Positions 38,901 through 46,723 of a stretch of DNA of 64,000 nt are shown piece after piece; positions within the stretch are counted from its first letter, which is position 1; each line of letters begins with the position of its first letter. Source of the DNA: Tissierella sp. P1 (GTDB taxonomy: Bacteria; Bacillota; Clostridia; Tissierellales; Tissierellaceae). A model generated the notes under the pieces. The model was not told the origin of the DNA, ran no database searches, and worked only from the letters and a program-made list of their open reading frames with translations. The translations under genes were made by a program, and so were the position numbers. The stretch lies in the NCBI RefSeq assembly GCF_002266425.1, contig NZ_NPMN01000004.1, positions 62,001 to 126,000 on the forward strand, in the 5' to 3' direction.

Positions 38901-39480
38901 AGAAATTAATAAAACAAATATTGGATTATTCTATTCTATTGCTAATAATAGAGTTGAAGAAATACTTAATATTGCAATTGAAAAAGGAAACAAAGGGGCT
39001 AGGGGTATAATTAAAAGAAGGATTTACAAATATGCCAGAAAAGTATTAAATAATTTTATAAACAATGAAGATATCTTAGAACTTTTTAGAAATGCAAAGA
39101 AAGTATTTCCTGAATTATCCTTCACCATAGCAATAGATGAGAAGAACGAAGCTGCTTTAAATAGGATATTAAGCTTTTTATTTAAAGATGAGACTAAACT
39201 TGCAGAGAAAGGTAATAAAACCATACTTATTAATGGAACAATGGATTTGGTAATTCAGTCTGAGAATGATAACTGGACAATCATTGATTATAAGACAGAT
39301 ATTTGCTTTAGTAAAGACATGGATAGAAAGCTGAGGAGAGACTATACTTCACAATTAGAGGGTTATAAAATATTATTTGAAGAGATCATGAGAGATAAAA
39401 ATATAAAAGTAGATAATTTATTGTTTTATTCAACATTTAATGATAGAGTAATTGATATATATGGTAAGGTATTGATTTAA
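35959..39480 (+). CDS. addA: AddA-type UvrD/REP helicase with RecB-like nuclease domain
   Basis: This 1173-residue protein has Walker A GAGAGKT (31-37), motif Ia AITFTKAAATELAERI, motif II YIDEFQDTDPMQ, motif III VGDPKQSIYRFR, motif IV LDINFRS, motif V MNIHKSKGLEANIVIL and motif VI YVAATRGKSVLII. The C-terminal PD-(D/E)XK nuclease has YGSIIHRAIEIL and WTIIDYKTD. This is the AddA layout (two SF1A helicase lobes plus nuclease). Start and stop overlap with the AddB-like gene show translational coupling. The complex would process DNA ends to 3' single-stranded tails for RecA. No terminator was seen after it; the kal promoter follows. Confidence 0.93.
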   Translation: MVNKEGLIREEMKKREEIINIFDKNYLLEAGAGAGKTTIIVQRIINHIITSEINPANLVAITFTKAAATELAERIQLKALEYLKGETNPEIIQRLKAVDKIFIGTIHSFCELILREMPFDADITPDYQIIEDAEEFHNEIWYRFLRDREEEYKKIIDLLSKVNIDYKELRSKAILALENPDIRFSGYEDDDYKFEEIEKEFEDIKKDYEYLNIEPFKNNSNLAKLFRFILEEKQSLINYLDSILKEYGKEEFDIEVIFEKVIAKKYWNLDNAYEYKNLIEGIYGIYYKLNAMVYNYCTEFINMAVDYKKERYQGKLTFNELLYRASKLIRESSTARKHFKNKYKYFYIDEFQDTDPMQAELVLHLTDKETEYNGVKRWQDCKPVAGSLFVVGDPKQSIYRFRRADITIYNQVKEIISNNGEVIHLDINFRSSDDICNWVESTFRNKDNISFGFDEYSTDVQAGFTGILSLWNNENLEERTVRGIYKYNYPEKEDQEYVANIVGDILRNYYITEKVRKRKEEIIDGEKDYYNINRKVKEGDIMILTKTNEETGFYLKSLKDRGISAVLAGEKNLGDTREVLNLFILIDSLVDYRDNIKIVSALRNSFYLDLETIELFMENNKNLSQFIFLKNKIDEIKHLSVKKAFTHMNEIVDLSRGLSPIAFIEKVVESQIGVYDIHRQYERLERRDADSALRQTIEILKSKNCGSIYEIREELKNLIRAKVNYELPISKEEAENAVRIMNIHKSKGLEANIVILVGAHKKRTVSSSTHYVQKDENNRSIGFIVYAGSHNILGPKEMERKEKEKLFMEAEVDRILYVAATRGKSVLIIADAIDERSFLYPLSKNINKEIKLENEIETKIKDLMISEEKKRELDITKDSRVIKEISNPSYLKVTPSQFELAGDDVRESGYERRRKIYISPRLRNTRILKPKVMGPRGKIYGSIIHRAIEILINKSNKLNNVSEDIIDYALDISINEGMDNLEINKTNIGLFYSIANNRVEEILNIAIEKGNKGARGIIKRRIYKYARKVLNNFINNEDILELFRNAKKVFPELSFTIAIDEKNEAALNRILSFLFKDETKLAEKGNKTILINGTMDLVIQSENDNWTIIDYKTDICFSKDMDRKLRRDYTSQLEGYKILFEEIMRDKNIKVDNLLFYSTFNDRVIDIYGKVLI

Positions 39481-39501
39481 TAAGAGTATAGATTCAATAT
39501 C

Positions 39502-39530
39502 TTGTTACTATATTATCAATATGATATAAT
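39502..39530 (+). promoter_or_regulatory. Promoter of the kal gene
   Basis: TTGTTA (39502-39507), a 17-base spacer and a perfect TATAAT (39525-39530), 22 bases after the addA stop. kal starts 33 bases downstream behind TGGAGGGG. Confidence 0.7.
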
Positions 39531-39563
39531 AAATCCAAATACATAAGCAATGGAGGGGACATT

Positions 39564-39947
39564 ATGGAAAAGGCAATGATTAGACTTAGAATGAGTACTC
39601 AAGATGCTCATTATGGTGGGAATTTAGTAGACGGTGCTAGAATGTTGGCGTTATTTGGAGATGTAGCTACAGAATTACTTATTAGACATGACGGGGATGA
39701 AGGACTATTTGTAGCTTATGACAAGGTAGAGTTTACAGCTCCAGTATATGCAGGAGATTATATCGAGGCAGTAGGAGAAATTGTAAAGGTAGGGAATACT
39801 TCTAGAAAAATGGTATTTGAGGCTAGAAAGGTTATAATACCTAGACCAGATATTAGTCCATCAGCTTGTGATGTACTAGAAGAACCGGTAGTAGTTTGTA
39901 GAGCAGAGGGAACTTGCGTAGTTCCAAAGGATAAGATAAGGAAGTAA
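39564..39947 (+). CDS. kal: 3-aminobutyryl-CoA ammonia lyase
   Basis: This 127-residue single hotdog-fold protein has the sequence start [20 protein letters not shown], followed by [19 protein letters not shown]. It matches Kal of the lysine fermentation pathway, which removes ammonia from L-3-aminobutyryl-CoA to give crotonyl-CoA. It is followed, after a dispersed repeat, by kce, the preceding step of the pathway. The other pathway genes (kamA, kamDE, kdd) are not in this window. The assignment rests on family recognition and neighbourhood; a generic hotdog thioesterase is less likely. Confidence 0.85.
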   Translation: MEKAMIRLRMSTQDAHYGGNLVDGARMLALFGDVATELLIRHDGDEGLFVAYDKVEFTAPVYAGDYIEAVGEIVKVGNTSRKMVFEARKVIIPRPDISPSACDVLEEPVVVCRAEGTCVVPKDKIRK

Positions 39948-40096
39948 TGCACAGTTCACAATTCACAATTGAAAAGATTAAAATCCAAATGTTTTATTCA
40001 GTGTGACAATTATCTTATCACTAGATAAACAAAATAGGCGAAGAATCTGAGAATTTAATTGTGCATCGTGCATTGTGAATTGTTAATTGAATAATA
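39948..40096. repeat. Dispersed repeat A4 between kal and kce
   Basis: Left arm 'gcacagttcacaattcacaattga' (39949-39972), a core with 'gaagaatctgagaattt' resembling A1/A2, and right arm 'aattgtgcatcgtgcattgtgaattgttaattga' (40056-40090). It ends directly at the ATAGGGGGG Shine-Dalgarno of kce. Confidence 0.75.
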
Positions 40097-40109
40097 GGGG
40101 GGCGTTTAT

Positions 40110-40928
40110 ATGGAAAAATTAATTATCACTGCTGCTATTTGCGGTGCAGAAGTAACTAAGGAGCACAATCCAGCTGTTCCTTATACTGTAGAGGAAATTG
40201 GTAGAGAAGCAGAAGCAGCATATAAGGCTGGAGCAAGTATAATTCACCTTCATGTTAGAGAAGATGATGGTACTCCAACTCAAGATAAATCTAGATTTAA
40301 AGCTTGTATGGATGAAATCTATAAGAGATGTCCTGATGTTATTATCCAACCTTCTACAGGTGGAGCAGTTGGTATGACTGATGAAGAAAGACTTCAACCA
40401 ACAGAGCTAGGGCCAGAAATGGCAACTTTAGATTGTGGTACTTGTAACTTTGGCGGGGATGAAGTATTTGTAAATACTGAAAATACTATTAAAAACTTTG
40501 GCAGACTTATGATTGAAAGAGGAGTTAAGCCAGAGGTAGAAGTATTTGATAAAGGTATGGTTGACTATGCAATCAAATATGCTAAGCAAGGCTTCATAAA
40601 AGAGCCAATGCACTTTGATTTTGTATTAGGCGTGCAAATGGCTGCAACTGTTAGAGACTTATCATTTATGGTAGATAGTATTCCAGCAGGATCTACTTGG
40701 ACTGTAGCAGGAATAGGTAGACATGAATTCCCATTAGCAGCAGTTGCCATTACTATGGGTGGACATGTTAGAGTAGGTTTTGAAGATAATGTATATATAG
40801 AAAAGGGAGTATTAGCTAAGTCAAATGGTGAATTAGTTGAAAAGGTTGTAAGAATAGCTAAAGAACTAGGTAGAGAAATAGCTACTCCAGATGAAGCAAG
40901 AGAAATATTAGGATTAAAGAAGAGATAG
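40110..40928 (+). CDS. kce: 3-keto-5-aminohexanoate cleavage enzyme (BKACE family)
   Basis: Kce condenses 3-keto-5-aminohexanoate with acetyl-CoA to give acetoacetate and 3-aminobutyryl-CoA. The 272-residue TIM-barrel protein has IITAAICGAEVTKEHNPAVP at the start, the zinc-binding SIIHLHVREDDGTPT (His-x-His), QPSTGGAVGMT and the late GRHEFPLAAVAITMGGHVRVGFEDN, which provides the remaining ligand region. Length and motifs match the DUF849/BKACE family. The neighbouring kal supports the lysine-pathway function rather than another BKACE activity. It is followed by a strong terminator. Confidence 0.9.
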   Translation: MEKLIITAAICGAEVTKEHNPAVPYTVEEIGREAEAAYKAGASIIHLHVREDDGTPTQDKSRFKACMDEIYKRCPDVIIQPSTGGAVGMTDEERLQPTELGPEMATLDCGTCNFGGDEVFVNTENTIKNFGRLMIERGVKPEVEVFDKGMVDYAIKYAKQGFIKEPMHFDFVLGVQMAATVRDLSFMVDSIPAGSTWTVAGIGRHEFPLAAVAITMGGHVRVGFEDNVYIEKGVLAKSNGELVEKVVRIAKELGREIATPDEAREILGLKKR

Positions 40929-40937
40929 ATAATTGAG

Positions 40938-41020
40938 TAAGTATCAAAATTAGTGGCCGTTTTAGTTAATCAATATGCTAAGGGTTAAGGCTGTACTGAT
41001 TTTGATACTTATTTTTATTT
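40938..41020 (+). terminator. Rho-independent terminator after kce
   Basis: TAAGTATCAAAAT (40938-40950) pairs with ATTTTGATACTTA (40999-41011) followed by TTTTTATTT. The loop of about 48 bases is long, so it may contain a second fold. Confidence 0.75.
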
Positions 41021-41028
41021 AATTAATA

Positions 41029-41058
41029 TTGAAAGATAAATATCTTCTATGATATTAT
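41029..41058 (+). promoter_or_regulatory. Promoter of the Hol-Tox-like toxin mRNA
   Basis: TTGAAA (41029-41034), 18 bases, then TATTAT (41053-41058). It would start an RNA near 41065 with a leader GGGCAAGGCAATCGATAT whose AAGGCAATCGA is exactly complementary to TCGATTGCCTT near the 3' end of the same transcript (41309-41319). Confidence 0.6.
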
Positions 41059-41127
41059 TAGGGCAAGGCAATCGATATGCAGGGTGTGATACCATCTCAT
41101 TTCATAAAAGAAAGGAGGTGGTGTGAT

Positions 41128-41238
41128 ATGAGTACATTTCAAGCAATCTCTTTAATGATTTCGTTTGGTATGCTTATTATATCACTAATCTCCTTAGTAG
41201 TTATTCTAATAAAGGATAATGTTAAAGGAAAAAAATAA
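41128..41238 (+). CDS. Small hydrophobic peptide, Hol-Tox-like type I toxin
   Basis: This 36-residue peptide starts MSTFQAISLMISFGMLII, continues as one membrane span and ends in the Lys-rich tail KDNVKGKK. It closely follows the pattern of 'putative holin-like toxin' peptides of Firmicutes (M-T/S-x-F/Y-Q/E-A-L/I-SLM-x-x-FG-M). A very strong AAAGGAGGTG Shine-Dalgarno precedes the ATG at 41128. The stop codon overlaps the terminator of a convergent antisense RNA. Leader and trailer of the mRNA are complementary. Such peptides insert in the membrane and are toxic when not silenced by the antisense RNA. Confidence 0.8.
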   Translation: MSTFQAISLMISFGMLIISLISLVVILIKDNVKGKK

Positions 41239-41325
41239 TCACCCTGCACCGCCATACAGAGTGATTAGGCTTTAAAATCACTATGAGTGGCAATCACATC
41301 TTGTGATGTCGATTGCCTTATTTTA
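41229..41325 (-). ncRNA. Predicted antisense RNA antitoxin of the type I module
   Basis: A perfect -10 TATAAT on the minus strand (plus 41331-41336) would start an RNA near 41324. It first folds the GGCAATC...GATTGCC hairpin and ends at a minus-strand terminator made by AATCACTCTG (41257-41266) and CAGGGTGATT (41237-41246), followed by seven T (plus A-run 41229-41235). The RNA, about 90-95 nt, overlaps the 3' part of the toxin mRNA and its last codons, the layout of Fst/TxpA-type antitoxins. Its -35 box is weak. Existence is inferred from sequence only. Confidence 0.65.
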
Positions 41326-41328
41326 TTT
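41289..41328 (+). terminator. Terminator of the toxin mRNA
   Basis: GGCAATCACATC (41289-41300) folds with GATGTcGATTGCC (41305-41317) leaving one bulged base, followed by TTATTTTATTT. The same bases form the 5' hairpin of the antisense RNA. Confidence 0.8.
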
Positions 41329-41409
41329 ATATTATACCAAAACATAGATTAAAATAAACAGTGAAAGATCATATATTATGGCAATTTTTAAATTAGGCAG
41401 GTGATAGTA

Positions 41410-42078
41410 TTGAAAAGCATTTTAATAATAGAAGATGACATAGCTTTAAATAAGGGGATTGCTCTATCATTAAAACATGAAGATTATAATTTTTATCAAG
41501 GATATAATTTAAGTGAGGGCAGAAAGATATTTTTGGAAAATGACATAGATTTAATTATTCTAGATCTAAATTTACCTGATGGAGATGGAATGGAATTTTG
41601 CAAAGAGATTCGCAGAATAAGTGAAGTCCCTATAGTAATGCTAACTGCTAAAGATATGGAGGTCGATATAGTTACAGGATTTGAACTTGGAGCTGATGAC
41701 TATATTACTAAACCTTTTAGTCTTATGGTTTTAAGAGCTAGAGTTTTAGCACTTTTAAGGCGCTCATCGCAAAAAGTTGTAAATAAATTTGAAATAGATG
41801 ACTATTCTTTTAATTTTGACGATATGGTTTTTCTGAAGGGTAATAGGGAAATTATTTTGAGTAAAACAGAATATAAGTTGCTAAATATACTAATACAGAA
41901 TATTGGAAAGGTAGTGTCTAGAGATATATTGATTGATAAAATCTGGTCTGACGGTGCTGAATATGTAGATGAAAATGCTCTTTCTGTTAGTATAAATAGG
42001 CTGAGAAATAAATTAGATGCTCATGAATATATTAAAACCATATATGGAGTAGGTTATACTTGGGGGATTAATTCATGA
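41410..42078 (+). CDS. OmpR-family response regulator, BceR-like
   Basis: This 222-residue protein has an N-terminal receiver domain with acidic pocket EDD (8-10), phospho-acceptor Asp in IILDLNLPDGDG (about 52), the switch Thr in MLTAK and Lys in YITKPF. The C-terminal winged helix is of the OmpR type (about 125-220, LSKTEYKLLNILIQN). The TTG at 41410 (MKSILIIEDD) is preferred over GTG 41401, since AGGTGAT lies five bases before it. It overlaps the kinase gene by four bases. Together with the ABC transporter downstream it forms a module like BceRS-BceAB, which senses and expels cell-wall-active peptides. Confidence 0.9.
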   Translation: MKSILIIEDDIALNKGIALSLKHEDYNFYQGYNLSEGRKIFLENDIDLIILDLNLPDGDGMEFCKEIRRISEVPIVMLTAKDMEVDIVTGFELGADDYITKPFSLMVLRARVLALLRRSSQKVVNKFEIDDYSFNFDDMVFLKGNREIILSKTEYKLLNILIQNIGKVVSRDILIDKIWSDGAEYVDENALSVSINRLRNKLDAHEYIKTIYGVGYTWGINS

Positions 42079-42961
42079 AGATTTTTTTAACTGTGATCAT
42101 TGTAGTTTTAATAATACATATTCTATATATAAGAAAAAATATGGAACTTATAACTATTAGAATTAATGAAATGTTAGACTTGGCTATAAAGGGGAATTTT
42201 ACTGAAAAAAGCTTTGACGAATCAGAGTTATCCAAAATAGAATCAAAATTTTATAGATACCTATTGGATTCTCAAGCAACGGAAAAAAACTTATTTAACC
42301 AAAAGAAAAATATAGAAGTTTTGATTTCTGACATTTCACATCAATCTAAAACACCAATATCAAATATCATGCTTTATTCACAACTTTTAAAGGAAAATCA
42401 ATCTATAGAATATGTTGATGAAATCGTCTTTCAAGCAAATAAATTAAGTTTTCTAATTCAAAATTTAATAAAGGCATCTAGATTAGAAACGGGAATAATA
42501 AAATTAAATTCTAGTTTGAATAGTGTTAATGATTTAATTAAAAATATCATTAATTCTAGTTTGAAAAATGCGGAGAAAAAGAATATTTATATAGATTTTA
42601 TAGAAGAGGATGAGCACTTTGCTTCTTTGACTTTAAGTGGACGGAGGAAGCTATATATAATATTGTGGATAATGGGATTAAATATGGATTAGAGGACAGA
42701 AATATCCATATAAGAATTATAGAATATACTATTTTTCTTAGAGTTGATATTTTAAATGAGGGAATAGAAATTAAGGAAGAAGAAATCAACAAGATATTCC
42801 AAAGATTTTATAGAGGTGAAAATGTAAGAGATAAAGAAGGGTTAGGTATAGGGTTATACTTATCGAGAGAAATAATAGAAGGACAAGGTGGATATATTCA
42901 AGTGGAATCTTCCTCTAAACAAACTAGATTTTCTATATTTTTACCAAAGGATAAAAAATAA
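42075..42961 (+). CDS. BceS-like sensor histidine kinase, frameshifted in this sequence
   Basis: The first frame (42075-42692) has one membrane span (about 3-19), a short linker and the dimerisation box ISDISHQSKTPISN with phospho-acceptor His near 89. After EEDEHFA it leaves the frame. The second frame continues FFDFKWTEEAIYNIVDNGIK (N box) and has the G boxes EGLGIGLYLSREI. Adding one T at 42623-42624 joins them into a 295-residue kinase. Its sensor is minimal: only one clear span and no extracellular domain, as in kinases that are driven by their ABC transporter. A sequencing deletion is the likely cause of the break. Confidence 0.85.
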
Positions 42962-43018
42962 ATATAATTCTTTCATAACTGTTAGAATCTAGAAAGGATT
43001 TTGAAAGAGTAGTTTGCT

Positions 43019-43050
43019 ATAGTCTATATTATAAGTTATAGACTATTTTT
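43019..43050 (+). terminator. Terminator after the histidine kinase gene
   Basis: ATAGTCTATA (43019-43028) pairs with TATAGACTAT (43037-43046) and is followed by TTTT. It separates the two-component genes from the ABC transporter genes. Confidence 0.8.
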
Positions 43051-43350
43051 ATGACCTAACTTAGCGAACGATAGTGAGCTTTAGTAGGTCAAACGCAACG
43101 AACGCCAAATTCATGCGAATGACAATGAGCAAATGAATTTGTGCGGTGAGACTGCGGAAAATGACCTAACTTAGCGAACGATAGGTCCTAGCGGACACCA
43201 CTGAATTATGCTACGGGGTAGATAAAGGTTGTGAGCTTTAGTAGGTCAAATGCAACATTCGTTTCGCTGTCCGTTTTGTCTGCGACTCCCGAGTACTCAT
43301 TGGATAAAAAGGCAATGAGTACTAAATTTGTACGACCAACGGGGGGTGAA
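43051..43350. repeat. Dispersed repeat B1 ('gacctaac...gtaggtca' family)
   Basis: The unit 'atgacctaac..agcgaacgatagtgagctttagtaggtcaa' starts at 43051 and recurs in part at 43160 and 43225. Within a unit TGACCTA pairs with TAGGTCA. 'gtccgttttgtctgc...actcattggataaaaaggcaatgagtac' follows (43269-43322). The same modules in the same order form repeat B2 at 51329-51700. It ends at the GGGGGGTGAATA that serves as a Shine-Dalgarno region. No gene was seen in the 42962-43391 gap. Confidence 0.8.
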
Positions 43351-43391
43351 TAGATTTGGGCTTTGAAATTGAGGAAGATGAGGTGATTTGT

Positions 43392-44072
43392 ATGGAAATT
43401 TTGAAGGCTCTGGATTTAAAAAAATACTATGGTGATGATAAGAATTTGGTGAAGGCATTAGATGGAGCTAGTATAGAAGTAAAACGAGGAGAGTTTGTAG
43501 CTATTGTGGGAACTTCTGGATCAGGAAAATCTACCTTATTGCATATGCTAGGTGGATTAGACAAACCTACATCTGGAGAGGTTATAATTGATGACAAGAA
43601 TATATTTAAACTAAAGGATGATGAACTCACTATATTCCGTAGAAGAAAGATTGGATTTATTTTTCAAAATTATAATTTAATCCCAGTTTTGAATGTATAT
43701 GAAAACATTACACTTCCTATTTCTTTAGATGGAAATGAAATTGACAGGGAATATATTGAAGAGATATTTAAGACTTTGGGAATTGAAGATAAAAGGTATA
43801 ATATGCCAAATCACCTTTCTGGTGGGCAGCAGCAAAGAGTTGCTATTGGTCGTGCATTGGCTACTAAACCGTCTATTATATTAGCTGATGAACCAACGGG
43901 TAACTTAGATAGCAAAACTAGCTTAGATGTCATGGGATTAATAAAGGTATCTAGTAAGAGGTTTAATCAAACAGTTATTATGATTACTCATAATGAAGAA
44001 ATTGCTCAAATGGCAGACCGTATTATTAGAATTGAAGACGGTAAAATTCTTGGTGGTGAGATAAATGAATAA
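43392..44072 (+). CDS. BceA-like ABC transporter ATP-binding protein
   Basis: This 226-residue ATPase has Walker [10 protein letters not shown] (about 40-48), [16 protein letters not shown], the signature [15 protein letters not shown], Walker [13 protein letters not shown] and the switch MITHNEE. The start at 43392 gives the canonical [14 protein letters not shown] beginning and has GAGGTGA just upstream. A TTG at 43356 behind GGGGGGTG would add 12 residues and cannot be excluded. It overlaps the permease gene by eight bases. With the 831-residue permease it forms a BceAB-type transporter linked to antimicrobial peptide resistance. Confidence 0.92.
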   Translation: MEILKALDLKKYYGDDKNLVKALDGASIEVKRGEFVAIVGTSGSGKSTLLHMLGGLDKPTSGEVIIDDKNIFKLKDDELTIFRRRKIGFIFQNYNLIPVLNVYENITLPISLDGNEIDREYIEEIFKTLGIEDKRYNMPNHLSGGQQQRVAIGRALATKPSIILADEPTGNLDSKTSLDVMGLIKVSSKRFNQTVIMITHNEEIAQMADRIIRIEDGKILGGEINE

Positions 44073-46560
44073 GGTTAGTAATAAAAAAATTATTAACAAA
44101 ATCGCCACATCTAGTTTAAAAAACAATCGTAGAAGAAATATTATTGCCTTTATTGCCATTGCATTGACTACCTTATTATTTACAAGTCTTTTTACTATTG
44201 GATTTGGTATGAAAAATTCTATGGAACTTGAGACCATGAGAATGGTGGGGACTACATTTCATGGGGCATTTAAACGTATAAATATAGAGGATATAGATAG
44301 ATTAAAGACTCATCCGTTAATTAAAGAGGCTGGAATAAGGCAAATGATTGGAGCAGTGATAAATGATGAATTTATCAAAGAGCAAGTAGAGATTTCTTAT
44401 GGGGATGAAAATTATATTAAAAGAGGTTTTAATTATCCTACTACTGGGAGGCTACCCATAGAAAAAAATGAGATAATTACTGATACTTTAGTGCTAGATT
44501 TACTTAAAATTCCTCATAGAGTAGGAGAAAAGATTAGATTAAGATATACCATTGAAGAAAATGGAATAGTACTAGAAACTATAGAAGATGAGTTTATACT
44601 ATCGGGATTCTACGATGCAGATGAGGCTATGATGGCAAGGATGGTGTTTACATCAAAAGAATATGCAGATTCCCTTAATTTGCCAGAAAATATATATTAC
44701 TTAGATGTAATGTTTTCTAATTCAAAGAATATTGAAGAAAAATTAATTCAGGTTCAATCAGAAAGTGGATACGTTCCTGATGAAGAAGGTCCAGCTATTG
44801 ATATTGGAGTTAATTGGGGATATATGTCAGGAAAACTGGAAGATGCTGACCCCATTACTATAGGTGGCATGGTATTGATTCTATTGATTATCATCTTTAC
44901 AGGATATTTGATTATATATAATATATTTCAGATTTCTGTAGTTTCAGATATTAAATTCTATGGACTGTTAAAAACAGTAGGTACAACTAAAAAGCAGATT
45001 ATGAGGATTATAAGAAGACAGGCCTTTTTTATATCTTTAATAGGAATCCCAATAGGATTAATATTAGGATATTTTGCAGGGAATTTGATTCTTCCTAGAA
45101 TTGCCTCTACTACATCAATTGGAGGTCGAGTGGTGAAGAGTCCAACACCTTGGATTTTCTTGTTTTCCATATTATTCTCCTTAATTACAGTTTTTATATC
45201 CTGTAGGAAACCAGGAAAGATTGCAGGAAAAGTCTCACCTGTGGAAGCTGTAAAAATTACAGATATTGATAAGGTGAATTATGATCATATAAGAAAATCA
45301 GAAGCAAGGGTTAATATTAGTAAAATGGCAATGTCCAATTTATTTAGAAACAAAATTAGAACTGTTATTGTTCTTCTATCTATGTCTTTAAGTTTAATTC
45401 TCCTTAATTCTGTATATACAATGACAAATAGTTTTGATATGAATAAATATCTAAGTGAATTTATTAATTCTGATTTTGTATTAGGGTCAGCAAAATATTT
45501 TAAATCTGATTTTAGATTCAAAGAAGATAGTTTAACTGAGGATGTAATAGGGTTGATAAACAGTAAAAAGGGATTTGAAAATGGAGGTAGAATTTATTAT
45601 ACTCCAGCTGATTCTGTGGAATTTTTAGATGAAAAAGATTTAGAACCTCAAAATCAAACTCCTATTCAACTTTATGGATTAGATGATTATTTAATAGATA
45701 GACAAAAAATAATAAAAGGTCAAATCGACGTGGAAAAATTAAAGAGCGGAGATTATATTATCTATGGTGGGTATACCAATAATAATGGGACTCCAGTATG
45801 GGATAGGATTAAGTATGATGTGGGAGATAGCGTTAAATTAAATACAGAGAATGGAGTCAAAGAATTTGAAGTAATGGCTATTATATCCTATGACTATACA
45901 AACCATGCTAGATATGTAAACTTTATAAGTGATAAGAATGGAAAGGCGATCCATAGCCAATTATTATATTTACCTTCAAATGTTTATAAGGAAATAATAA
46001 AAGACCCATTTACTATGGTCTATCAATTTGATGTGGAGGGTGAAAATATAACTGATTATGAAAGTTTCCTAGAGGATTATACGAATAGCATTGACTATAC
46101 CTTAGACTATGATTCTAGAGACAAACAAAAATCTGATTTTGATAATTATAAGAATATGTTTTTATTAGTTGGAGGTTCTTTAAGTTTTATTGTAGCCTTG
46201 GTGGGAATTGTTAATTTTATTAACTCAATAACAACAAGTATCATCACAAGAAAAAGAGAATTTGCATTACTTCAAAGTATAGGAATGACAAGAAAACAGT
46301 TAAATTCTATGCTTATAAGAGAAGGGATATTTTATTCTTTGGGAACTATGATTATATCTGCAATATTCTCCATAGTCATATCTATTACTATAATAAAGAA
46401 ACTAACTAGGGAATCTTTTTTTGCTACTTATAATTTTACCTTAAAGCCACTTGCAATAGCTCTACCTATTATAATTATTCTAGGGATTATTTTACCATAT
46501 ATTATAAATAAATCTATGGTAAGGGAAAGTATAGTGGAAAGAATTAAAAGAGACGATTAA
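44065..46560 (+). CDS. BceB-like FtsX-family ABC transporter permease
   Basis: This 831-residue permease has an N-terminal span (about 26-48), an extracytoplasmic domain, three spans with the FtsX motif KFYGLLKTVGTTKKQIMRII (about 290-400), another span near 430-450, a second large extracytoplasmic domain (about 455-695) and three C-terminal spans with KREFALLQSIGMTRKQLNSM. Two FtsX halves in one chain and the linked two-component genes are typical of peptide-sensing/detoxification transporters. The second extracytoplasmic domain probably contacts the peptide or its lipid-linked target. The substrate cannot be named. Confidence 0.9.
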   Translation: MNKVSNKKIINKIATSSLKNNRRRNIIAFIAIALTTLLFTSLFTIGFGMKNSMELETMRMVGTTFHGAFKRINIEDIDRLKTHPLIKEAGIRQMIGAVINDEFIKEQVEISYGDENYIKRGFNYPTTGRLPIEKNEIITDTLVLDLLKIPHRVGEKIRLRYTIEENGIVLETIEDEFILSGFYDADEAMMARMVFTSKEYADSLNLPENIYYLDVMFSNSKNIEEKLIQVQSESGYVPDEEGPAIDIGVNWGYMSGKLEDADPITIGGMVLILLIIIFTGYLIIYNIFQISVVSDIKFYGLLKTVGTTKKQIMRIIRRQAFFISLIGIPIGLILGYFAGNLILPRIASTTSIGGRVVKSPTPWIFLFSILFSLITVFISCRKPGKIAGKVSPVEAVKITDIDKVNYDHIRKSEARVNISKMAMSNLFRNKIRTVIVLLSMSLSLILLNSVYTMTNSFDMNKYLSEFINSDFVLGSAKYFKSDFRFKEDSLTEDVIGLINSKKGFENGGRIYYTPADSVEFLDEKDLEPQNQTPIQLYGLDDYLIDRQKIIKGQIDVEKLKSGDYIIYGGYTNNNGTPVWDRIKYDVGDSVKLNTENGVKEFEVMAIISYDYTNHARYVNFISDKNGKAIHSQLLYLPSNVYKEIIKDPFTMVYQFDVEGENITDYESFLEDYTNSIDYTLDYDSRDKQKSDFDNYKNMFLLVGGSLSFIVALVGIVNFINSITTSIITRKREFALLQSIGMTRKQLNSMLIREGIFYSLGTMIISAIFSIVISITIIKKLTRESFFATYNFTLKPLAIALPIIIILGIILPYIINKSMVRESIVERIKRDD

Positions 46561-46595
46561 AGAGTTTATAAAACAAATAGGATGTATTATATATT

Positions 46596-46652
46596 CAATA
46601 AGTATCTTTTTTGGTGCTAGTCATCAAAAGATACTTATTGTTATGTTTTTAT
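46596..46652 (+). terminator. Strong terminator after the BceB-like gene
   Basis: CAATAAGTATCTTTT (46596-46610) pairs perfectly with AAAAGATACTTATTG (46626-46640), then TTATGTTTTT. Confidence 0.92.
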
Positions 46653-46723
46653 CCAAATTTCTTACTCTAATAGTTTTGAAATCTGATATAATAGTATATA
46701 ATAAGAAAAATGGAGGGAATTAA

